A DNA stretch of 14,447 nt from an uncultured Oscillospiraceae bacterium. GTDB taxonomy: Bacteria > Bacillota > Clostridia > Oscillospirales > Oscillospiraceae. The notes under the pieces are model-generated. The model saw only the letters and a program-made list of their open reading frames with translations, had not been told where the DNA came from and ran no database searches. Where the stretch lies: positions 1-14,447 of the forward strand of contig CAKUBI010000039.1 in the NCBI GenBank assembly GCA_934636865.1, read 5' to 3'. A program made the translations under genes and the position numbers. Positions 1 through 5,746 of this stretch are shown here, one piece after another. The stretch's first letter is position 1. Each line of letters begins with the position of its first letter.

Positions 1-690
1 ATCGTTGCTGGCATTGATGGCATCGTAGTATTCCTGCTGATGGTCGTGGATGATGGACTCGACCGGCAGCCATGCAAACACAGAATTCCATTTGGAGAGC
101 AGCAATGTATGCCAGAGCCGCCCAACACGGCCATTGCCGTCTGCAAAGGGATGGATCAACTCCATCTCATAGTGGAACACGCAGCTTCGGATCAGCATGT
201 GCAGGTCGCTGTGCTTTGCCCAATCCAACAGCCCCATGACCAAATCAGGCACATACTGGGGCAGCGTGCCGAAATGCAGGACATGTCCCTCCTGATCTAC
301 GACACCAACGGGCCTTGTGCGGAACATGCCGGATTCCTCCACAAGTCCGCGAGTCATGATACCGTGAGCGTTCAGCAGGTCGTCCACGGAGTAGGGGTCA
401 AGCTCGTCCAAGCGCTCGTAAATCTCATAAGCGTTTTTGACCTCAGCAATATCTTTGGGCGGAGCCAGAACGTGCTTGCCGTTCAGAACAGCGGTGACCT
501 GTTCCAGACTCAGGGTGTTCTGCTCGATGGCAAGGGAGCCGTGAATGGTGCGGATGCGGTTGGTGCGGCGCAGATTGGGATTGCTGGAAAGATGATCGTG
601 CGCGGAAAGCCTTCCGGTCAGCTCTGAAATTTCTGCAACATCATCAATGATTTTGTTCGTAATTTGAAAAGGCGGCTGTTTGTTTTTCAT
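1..690 (-). CDS. Fic domain protein (C-terminus cut by window edge)
   Basis: The frame is open from an ATG at 690 to the window edge, giving 230 residues with no stop. The active-site loop HPFADGNGRVGR is at residues 180-191 with catalytic His180, matching the Fic consensus HxFx(D/E)GNGRxxR. Fic enzymes usually transfer AMP from ATP to a hydroxyl group of a target protein. Residues 52-58 (SLAIEQN) match the autoinhibitory helix (S/T)xxxE(G/N) with Glu56, but the next residue is Gln instead of Gly or Asn. Its N-terminal position suggests a class II, self-restrained Fic protein. A GAGG ribosome binding site lies just before the ATG. The gene is divergent from the recombinase and probably element cargo. 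The target is unknown; a toxin or a host-protein regulator are both possible. Any C-terminal domain (often winged helix) lies outside the window. Confidence 0.9.
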   Translation of the reverse strand, partial: MKNKQPPFQITNKIIDDVAEISELTGRLSAHDHLSSNPNLRRTNRIRTIHGSLAIEQNTLSLEQVTAVLNGKHVLAPPKDIAEVKNAYEIYERLDELDPYSVDDLLNAHGIMTRGLVEESGMFRTRPVGVVDQEGHVLHFGTLPQYVPDLVMGLLDWAKHSDLHMLIRSCVFHYEMELIHPFADGNGRVGRLWHTLLLSKWNSVFAWLPVESIIHDHQQEYYDAINASND

Positions 691-721
691 GAGTACCTCA
701 TAACGTAGTTTGTTTATCCGT

Positions 722-750
722 ATTATAGCACCCATCGCTCATTTCATCAA
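722..750 (-). promoter_or_regulatory. promoter of the Fic gene
   Basis: On the minus strand, TTGATG (745-750) and a perfect TATAAT (722-727) are separated by 17 bases, a good sigma-A type promoter. It lies about 30 bases before the Fic start codon, so the leader is short. Confidence 0.7.
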
Positions 751-979
751 TCATATTTTCAGCTTGCATGAGCGATGCCCGCAAAACTGCATCGTTTGGG
801 GTGCGAAAGCCTCCGTTTTTTCTTCTCAGACCGCCGCAAGCAGGCGGGCGTGGGTGTTTTCCTATGGAACACATCCGAGAGGCAAAACAGAGGCTTTTTT
901 CATGGAAATCGACACTTTTCAAAACCGGAGAAAAAGAACATTTTCTCAGAAATATTTTCAGATTCTTCCCTTGGGTACC
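751..979. other. intergenic region with nested inverted repeats
   Basis: This stretch between the divergent Fic and recombinase promoters holds no convincing gene. It contains CGATGC (773-778) paired with GCATCG (789-794). AAAGCCTC (806-813) pairs with GAGGCTTT further on, which runs into a T6 tract ending at 900. Between those arms, near 830, CCGCC and GGCGG can form a small hairpin. A separate GAGAAAA/TTTTCTC pair (928-934, 941-947) sits upstream of the recombinase promoter. This could be a small structured RNA ending at the T tract, an operator region, or chance. No known RNA family is recognised. Confidence 0.35.
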
Positions 980-1008
980 TTTTCAAATGGATTCCAATCC
1001 GTTATAAT
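980..1008 (+). promoter_or_regulatory. promoter of the recombinase gene
   Basis: TTTTCA (980-985), a 17-base spacer and a perfect TATAAT (1003-1008) precede the recombinase by about 37 bases. The -35 box is weak and looks sigma-A-like. In B. subtilis the skin recombinase is made in the mother cell under sigma-E control, so a sporulation-specific promoter may overlap, but I do not see a clear sigma-E consensus. Confidence 0.55.
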
Positions 1009-1045
1009 ATATCTACCAACCTAACGAATAACGCGAGGTGCCGCC

Positions 1046-2755
1046 ATGAAAACGAAAGATACGCCGAAGCAATACGTCATCTACTCCCGCAAGTCCAAAT
1101 TCACCGGCAAGGGCGAGAGCATCGAGAACCAGATCGAGCTGTGCCGCCAGTACATCGCCATGCACTTTGGCGAGGATGCGGCGGAAAACGTGCTGGTCTA
1201 CGAGGACGAGGGCTTTTCCGGCGGCAATCTGGAGCGCCCGCAGTTCAAGAAAATGATGAAGGACTCCCAGAAGATCGCCTTTGCCGCCATCGTGGTCTAC
1301 CGCCTCGACCGCATCAGCCGCAACATCGGCGACTTTGCCAAGCTCATCGAGGATTTGGGCGACCGGCACATCGACTTCATCTCCATCCGCGAGCAGTTCG
1401 ACACGTCCTCGCCCATGGGCCGCGCCATGATGTACATTGCGTCCGTGTTCTCCCAGCTGGAGCGGGAGACCATCGCCGAGCGCATCCGGGACAACATGCA
1501 CGAGCTGTCCAAGACCGGACGCTGGCTGGGCGGCACAACGCCCACGGGCTACGCCTCGGAAAGTCTGTCCAGCGTGACAGTGGACGGCAAAGTGAAAAAA
1601 GCCTGCAAGCTCAAACCCATCCCGGAGGAAATCCAATTGGTCAAGACGATCTTCGAGGTCTTCATGGAGACCGGCTCTCTCAGCAAGACCGACCAGTACC
1701 TGTTGGAGCACCGCTGCGTCACGAAGCGCGGCAAGCAGTTTACCCGCTTTGCCATCCGGGGCATTCTGGCCAACCCGGTCTACATGATTGCCGACGAGAC
1801 GGCGTATCAGTATCTGAAAGAAAACAATGTTGACCTGTTTGCCGAACGCTCGGAATTCGACGGCGAACACGGCATTATGGCGTATAACCGTACTCTCCAG
1901 CGCCCCGGCAAGGCGAACCAGATCCGCCCGATGGAGGAGTGGATCGTGGCGGTGGGCAAGCATCCCGGCATCATCTCAGGAAGCGACTGGGTGCAGGTGC
2001 AGTCCATGCTGGACGTGAACAAGTCCAAGAGCTACCGCAGACCCCGCAGCAACGTGGCGCTGCTGTCCGGACTGCTGCGCTGCGGCGAATGCGGCGACTA
2101 TATGCGCCCGAAGCTGACCAACCGCAAGAATGCGGACGGCGAGCTGATCTACACATATATGTGCTCCACCAAGGAGCGCAGCCACGGTACCGTCTGCGGC
2201 ATGAAAAACTGCAACGGCAACACGCTGGACGCCAAGATCATCGAGGAGATCCGTAAGCTGTCCGCCGATAAGGAAACCCTTGCCAAGCTGCTGGCGCAGA
2301 CCAAGAAGGTTATCAGCGGCAGCAAGGAGGGCTACGACGCAGAGCTTGCGCTGCTCCGGGAAAAGCACACCGAAACGGAAGATCGTATCAAGCGGCTGGT
2401 GGAGTCCCTGTCCGTTGCCAGCGAGACCTCTGCCAAATATGTCATGGAGCAGATCGACGAGCTGCATCAGGAAAGCGAGACCCAGCAGCTGCGCCTCGCC
2501 GAGCTGGAAGCCCTGACTGAACAGAGCCGGATGCTCCATCAGGAGTTTGCCTTCCATCAGGAAATGATCGAATCCTTCGCCAGCGCGGTGGATTCTGCCA
2601 CGCTGGAGGAAAAACGCCGTCTGCTGCGCACCATCGTCAAAAAGGTGGTCTGGGACGGCAAAAACGCCTATGTTTACCTCTTTGCGGAGGATGGAGAGGC
2701 GGATTTGCCGCCCATTGACCAACCTATGTATCCGTTGGGAGAGGATAGCGAATGA
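1046..2755 (+). CDS. large serine recombinase of the skin-like element (SpoIVCA-type)
   Basis: A 569-residue site-specific recombinase. The N-terminal resolvase domain (about 9-155) opens with YSRKS, where Ser17 fits the nucleophile position of the Y-x-R-x-S motif. It also contains the RLDRISRN segment and the EReTIAERIRDNM-like long helix. It is followed by a Recombinase domain, a zinc ribbon starting near residue 346 (CGECG, then MC and later C-x4-C pairs), and a Glu/Leu-rich coiled coil (about 415-510), the usual order in large serine integrases. ATG 1046 is chosen because GAGGTG lies 6 bases before it and the resolvase motif begins soon after. The stop TGA (2753-2755) lies inside the AATGA core abutting the SigK 3' half. 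By position and family this is the enzyme expected to excise the element during sporulation. The assignment to the large serine family is near certain; the sigK-excision role is inferred from context. Confidence 0.95.
   Translation: MKTKDTPKQYVIYSRKSKFTGKGESIENQIELCRQYIAMHFGEDAAENVLVYEDEGFSGGNLERPQFKKMMKDSQKIAFAAIVVYRLDRISRNIGDFAKLIEDLGDRHIDFISIREQFDTSSPMGRAMMYIASVFSQLERETIAERIRDNMHELSKTGRWLGGTTPTGYASESLSSVTVDGKVKKACKLKPIPEEIQLVKTIFEVFMETGSLSKTDQYLLEHRCVTKRGKQFTRFAIRGILANPVYMIADETAYQYLKENNVDLFAERSEFDGEHGIMAYNRTLQRPGKANQIRPMEEWIVAVGKHPGIISGSDWVQVQSMLDVNKSKSYRRPRSNVALLSGLLRCGECGDYMRPKLTNRKNADGELIYTYMCSTKERSHGTVCGMKNCNGNTLDAKIIEEIRKLSADKETLAKLLAQTKKVISGSKEGYDAELALLREKHTETEDRIKRLVESLSVASETSAKYVMEQIDELHQESETQQLRLAELEALTEQSRMLHQEFAFHQEMIESFASAVDSATLEEKRRLLRTIVKKVVWDGKNAYVYLFAEDGEADLPPIDQPMYPLGEDSE
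2751..2755 (+). other. predicted attachment-site core AATGA (attR-type)
   Basis: AATGA occurs exactly where recombinase sequence changes to SigK sequence. It encodes the start of Asn-Glu in the conserved ENEILMYFR segment of SigK/SigE proteins and at the same time supplies the recombinase stop codon. It is the same 5-base core known for B. subtilis skin. The matching copy should lie at the left end of the element, outside the window. Confidence 0.75.
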
Positions 2756-3113
2756 GATCCTGATGTACTTTCGCAGCCGGAAGAAGCTGCAGGGCGAGGT
2801 GTCGCTCAACGATTCGCTTGACGCGGACGGCGACGGGGAGTCGCTTTACCTGATGGACGTGATCGGCGTGGAGGACACGATGTATCTCGACATTCAGGAC
2901 CGCGACGACTGCCTGCGCGTGCGAAGGCTCGTGCGCGAATGCCTGACGGAGCGGGAGGCCGGGATCATCACCGCGCGCTACGGCCTTGGCGGCAGGATGC
3001 CGCGCACCCAGCGCGAGGTCGCCGAATCGCTCGGGATCTCGCGCAGCTATGTCTCGCGCATCGAAAAGCGGGCGCTGCAGAAGCTGGAGGAAGCGCTCGG
3101 CGAGCGCGGATGA
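2751..3113 (+). CDS. sigK: RNA polymerase sigma factor SigK, 3' half (skin-interrupted)
   Basis: From the core onward the frame reads NEILMYFRSRKK, the conserved segment found in the middle of sporulation sigma factors. It continues through sigma region 4 to a helix-turn-helix (QREVAESLGISRSYVSRIEK). The VSLND... block and the SRSYVSRIEKRAL segment resemble SigK more than SigE. SigK is the late mother-cell sigma factor for spore coat and cortex genes. The N-terminal half (region 2 and most of region 3) is missing, and no ribosome binding site or plausible start precedes the fragment. The open frame does run back to an ATG at 2670, but that part is recombinase DNA in another frame. Excision at AATGA would give an in-frame join. 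Composition is more GC-rich than the element. It could instead be a permanently broken gene if the left half has been lost. Confidence 0.85.
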   Translation, partial: NEILMYFRSRKKLQGEVSLNDSLDADGDGESLYLMDVIGVEDTMYLDIQDRDDCLRVRRLVRECLTEREAGIITARYGLGGRMPRTQREVAESLGISRSYVSRIEKRALQKLEEALGERG

Positions 3114-3117
3114 GCAC

Positions 3118-3151
3118 AAAAAATGCGGGGCGCAGGAATTTCCTGCGCCCC
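3118..3151. terminator. terminator between convergent sigK and mnmA
   Basis: A perfect 12-base inverted repeat, GGGGCGCAGGAA (3127-3138) against TTCCTGCGCCCC (3140-3151), is flanked on the left by A6 (3118-3123). The A tract becomes a U tract for minus-strand transcripts, so it mainly ends the mnmA operon. The stem could also stop sigK transcripts, though no T run follows on the plus side. Confidence 0.8.
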
Positions 3152-3195
3152 ACGCCCGCTCAGGGGAAAGCGGGAGGGGATGGAAGAACGATTCT

Positions 3196-4260
3196 TCAGA
3201 CGATCGTGCCGCCGCCGAGCACCGTGTCGCTGTCGTAGAGCACGACGGCCTGCCCCGGCGTGATGGCGCGCTGCGGCTCGTCGAAGAGAAGCTGCACGCG
3301 TCCATCCTCGAGCACCGTGACGCTCGCCGCCTGCTCGCGCTGGTGGTAGCGCACACGCGCGGTCACGCGCAGCTCGCGCGGCGGAACGTCGAACGCGATC
3401 CAGTTGAAATCCTGCGCCGTCAGCGAGCGGGAGAAGAGCGACTTGTTTCCGCCGAGCACCACGCGGTTTTCCTGCGCGTCGATGCGCTTGACGTAGAGCG
3501 GTGCGTCCGCCGCGATGCCGAGACCCTTGCGCTGGCCGACGGTGTAATGCACGATGCCCTTGTGGCGGCCGAGCACATGGCCGCTTTCGTCGACAAAGTC
3601 GCCCGCGGGGCAGTCATGGCCCGTATAGCGCGCGATGAAAGCGGCGTAGTCGCCGTCCGGCACGAAGCAGATGTCCTGACTGTCGGGCTTATCGGCATTG
3701 TAGAAGCCCTGCTCCTCGGCGATGCGGCGCGTCTCGCTCTTGTGGAGCGCGCCGAGCGGGAAGCGCGTGTGCGCCAGCTGCTCCTGCGTGAGCGAATAGA
3801 GCACGTAGCTCTGGTCCTTGCTCTCGTCGAGCGCTTTTTTAAGGAGCCAGCGTTCGTTTTCCTGCTCGATGCGCGCGTAGTGGCCCGTTACGATGGCGTC
3901 GCAGCCGAGGACGCGGGCGCGCTCGTAGAGCCGCTCAAACTTTAAATAGCGGTTGCAGTCGATGCAGGGGTTCGGCGTTGCGCCGCGCTCGTAGGACGAG
4001 ATGAAGCGGTCGATGACCTGACCCTTGAAATCGTCGGAAAAGTTGAAAACATAGTAGGGGATGCCGAGCCGGAAGGCGACCGAGCGCGCGTCCTCCACGT
4101 CCTCGAGCGAGCAGCAGGTCTTTGTGCGCTTCACGCCAATGTCCTCGTTGTGGAAGAGCTTCATCGTCGCGCCGATGCACTGGCAGCCCGCTTCCTTCAT
4201 CAGGAACGCAGCGACGCTGGAATCCACGCCGCCGCTCATGGCAATGAGTACCTTGTCCAT
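3196..4260 (-). CDS. mnmA: tRNA-specific 2-thiouridylase MnmA
   Basis: This 354-residue protein has the full length of MnmA/TrmU, which adds the 2-thio group to uridine 34 of tRNA for Lys, Glu and Gln. The PP-loop ATP site SGGVDSS is at residues 9-15, GHYAR at 126-130, and the DSQDICFV segment carries catalytic Cys198. The NPCIDCN segment gives Cys99 and Cys102; Cys102 corresponds to the second catalytic cysteine. A Cys at 99, where E. coli has Asp, creates a three-cysteine set that could hold an iron-sulfur cluster. ATG 4260 is chosen over an upstream in-frame start because AGGAGG lies 7 bases before it and family sequences begin at this point. It follows the desulfurase gene by 38 bases in the same operon, which would supply its persulfide sulfur. 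Confidence 0.97.
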   Translation of the reverse strand: MDKVLIAMSGGVDSSVAAFLMKEAGCQCIGATMKLFHNEDIGVKRTKTCCSLEDVEDARSVAFRLGIPYYVFNFSDDFKGQVIDRFISSYERGATPNPCIDCNRYLKFERLYERARVLGCDAIVTGHYARIEQENERWLLKKALDESKDQSYVLYSLTQEQLAHTRFPLGALHKSETRRIAEEQGFYNADKPDSQDICFVPDGDYAAFIARYTGHDCPAGDFVDESGHVLGRHKGIVHYTVGQRKGLGIAADAPLYVKRIDAQENRVVLGGNKSLFSRSLTAQDFNWIAFDVPPRELRVTARVRYHQREQAASVTVLEDGRVQLLFDEPQRAITPGQAVVLYDSDTVLGGGTIV

Positions 4261-4298
4261 TTTGCTTCCTCCTTGGGAAAATGGGATATGCCCCGCCG

Positions 4299-5489
4299 CT
4301 ATAGGGCGAAGGGGACCTCGCCGCGCTCGCGCGCCTGCCACGCCGGGGACATGGCGCGAAGATACGCGACGGTCTCCGGCACGGCGGCGAGGATGCGGTC
4401 CACATCCTCATCGGTGTTGTGCGCGCACAGGCTCAGGCGCAGCGAGCCGCGCGCGGTCTCGCGCGTGCGGCCGATGGCCAGCAGCACGTGACTGGGGTCG
4501 AGCGAGCCGGACGTGCACGCGCTGCCGGAGGACGCGCAGATGCCCTTCGCGTCGAGCAGCAGAAGAAGGCTCTCGCCCTCGACGCCGTCGAAGCAGAAGC
4601 TCACGCTGCCGGGCAGACGGTCCACAGGATCGCCGTTGAGCGCGCTGTGCGGAATTTGAGAAAGACCGTCGATCAGGCGGTCGCGCAGGGCGATGACCGC
4701 CCTTGCGTTTTCCTCCATATGCGCGCAGGCCTCCTCCAGCGCCGCGGCCATGCCCATGATGGCGGGAAGATTTTCCGTGCCCGCGCGTTTGCCGCGCTCC
4801 TGCGCGCCGCCCTCGATGAGGCTGGTCAGCGGAACGCCCTGGCGGGCGTACAGCACGCCGGCGCCCTTCGGCCCGTGGAACTTGTGCGCGGAGAGGGAGA
4901 GAAGGTCGATGCGCTGCGCCTTCACATCGATTGGCAGGTGGCCCGCCGCCTGCACGGCGTCAGTGTGGAAGGGAACGCCCGCTTCCCGGCAGATCTGCCC
5001 GATCTCGCCGATGGGCAGGATGGAGCCGATCTCGTTGTTCGCGTACATGACGGTGACGAGGCAGGTGTCCGCGCGGATGGCGCGCTGGACCTGCCGTGCC
5101 GTCACGGTCCCGGCGGGGCCGACGGGGAGAAGGTCTACGGAAAAGCCCTCGCGCTCGAGCCTTTTGAGCGTGTGCAGCACGGCATGATGCTCGAACGCGG
5201 TCGAGACGACGTGCTTTCTTCCTCTGCTCGCGCCAAGGCGCGCGGCGGAGAGGATGGCCTGATTGTCCGCTTCGCTGCCGCCGGAGGTGAAATAGATCTC
5301 GCGCGGGGAAGCGTTCAGACATTTTGCGATGCGCTCGCGCGCACCTTGCAGTGCCCGGTTCGCCTGTTGGCCCATGGAATGCAGGCTCGAGGGGTTGCCG
5401 TAAACGCCGTCGAGATAGGGGAGCATCGCCTCGATGGCGGCGCGGCTCATGCGCGTGGTGGCGGCGTTGTCGGCATAAACGGTGGTCAT
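4299..5489 (-). CDS. cysteine desulfurase (NifS/IscS family), likely sulfur donor to MnmA
   Basis: A 396-residue pyridoxal-phosphate enzyme of class V fold that removes sulfur from cysteine and passes it on as a persulfide. It starts MTTVYADNAATT and shows EHHAV (His101-102), NNEIGS, and SAHKFHGPKG with PLP-binding Lys203. The catalytic loop SSGSACTSG places Cys325 in the longer, IscS/NifS-like context. The ATG at 5489 has a GGAG site 9 bases before it; the longer open frame to 5612 runs through the promoter and is not used. The gene is first in an operon with mnmA, like yrvO-trmU in B. subtilis, so a dedicated role in tRNA thiolation is likely. A wider role in Fe-S cluster assembly cannot be excluded. 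Confidence 0.95.
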   Translation of the reverse strand: MTTVYADNAATTRMSRAAIEAMLPYLDGVYGNPSSLHSMGQQANRALQGARERIAKCLNASPREIYFTSGGSEADNQAILSAARLGASRGRKHVVSTAFEHHAVLHTLKRLEREGFSVDLLPVGPAGTVTARQVQRAIRADTCLVTVMYANNEIGSILPIGEIGQICREAGVPFHTDAVQAAGHLPIDVKAQRIDLLSLSAHKFHGPKGAGVLYARQGVPLTSLIEGGAQERGKRAGTENLPAIMGMAAALEEACAHMEENARAVIALRDRLIDGLSQIPHSALNGDPVDRLPGSVSFCFDGVEGESLLLLLDAKGICASSGSACTSGSLDPSHVLLAIGRTRETARGSLRLSLCAHNTDEDVDRILAAVPETVAYLRAMSPAWQARERGEVPFAL

Positions 5490-5547
5490 GGTATATGCTC
5501 CTTTTCTGCCGGAAAAGAAATGAAATCCTACCTTAATAGTATGTAAA

Positions 5548-5576
5548 ATGGTACACGATTCAAGAGACTTTGTCAA
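5548..5576 (-). promoter_or_regulatory. promoter of the desulfurase-mnmA operon
   Basis: On the minus strand a perfect TTGACA (5571-5576) is followed after 17 bases by TACCAT (5548-5553). Transcription would start near 5540, leaving a leader of about 50 bases. The promoter lies outside the chosen coding region, which supports the ATG at 5489. Confidence 0.65.
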
Positions 5577-5653
5577 CGGACTTTCGAAAAATGCGAAAAC
5601 GGCGGTTTCCATGTTACAATTTCAGGAATGTGTGAAAAAACTGCCTTTTCCGG

Positions 5654-5682
5654 TTGAAAAGAGCGGCGAATTATGGTACAAT
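5654..5682 (+). promoter_or_regulatory. promoter of the large SLH protein gene
   Basis: TTGAAA (5654-5659), a 17-base spacer and TACAAT (5677-5682) form a strong sigma-A type promoter. The transcript would start near 5689, just before a tandem repeat in the leader. Confidence 0.7.
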
Positions 5683-5696
5683 ACTGCCCGCAAATT

Positions 5697-5726
5697 CCAA
5701 ATGCACCATATCCAAATGCACCATAT
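5697..5726 (+). repeat. perfect 15-base tandem duplication in the leader
   Basis: CCAAATGCACCATAT occurs twice head to tail (5697-5711 and 5712-5726), ending 6 bases before the AAGGAGG ribosome binding site of the SLH protein. Each copy includes an ATG that is not preceded by a ribosome binding site. The pair sits at the very start of the predicted transcript. Confidence 0.9.
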
Positions 5727-5746
5727 TTTATTAAGGAGGAAAGACA

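Larger units (their letters stand above)
1..2755. mobile_element. right-hand end of a skin-like (sigK-intervening) element
   Basis: The stretch left of the SigK 3' half carries a Fic gene and a large serine recombinase gene and ends exactly at an AATGA sequence inside the sigma-factor coding frame. In B. subtilis and Clostridioides difficile, sigK is interrupted by a prophage-like element (skin). A serine recombinase (SpoIVCA type) removes it in the mother cell, and the B. subtilis crossover core is AATGA. What I see directly is the recombinase, the truncated sigma gene and the core. That the element extends left past the window to a 5' sigK half is inferred. The left boundary is not in view, so position 1 is only the window edge. 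Confidence 0.82.

Noticed and set aside
2670..2750. ATG at 2670 as a true start of the SigK fragment
   Set aside because: The 27 codons before AATGA are recombinase sequence in another frame, unlike any sigma factor, and no ribosome binding site precedes the ATG.
1013..2809. Minus-strand open frames opposite the recombinase
   Set aside because: His/Ala/Val-rich shadows with no domain; the plus-strand recombinase has all family motifs.
4419..5546. Plus-strand open frame of 375 codons over the desulfurase
   Set aside because: Ala/Arg/Gly-rich shadow of the desulfurase gene, without a recognisable domain or ribosome binding site.
5521..5548. Rrf2/IscR-type operator near the desulfurase promoter
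   Set aside because: ATACTATTAAGGTAG is only loosely similar to such sites and lacks a clear palindrome.
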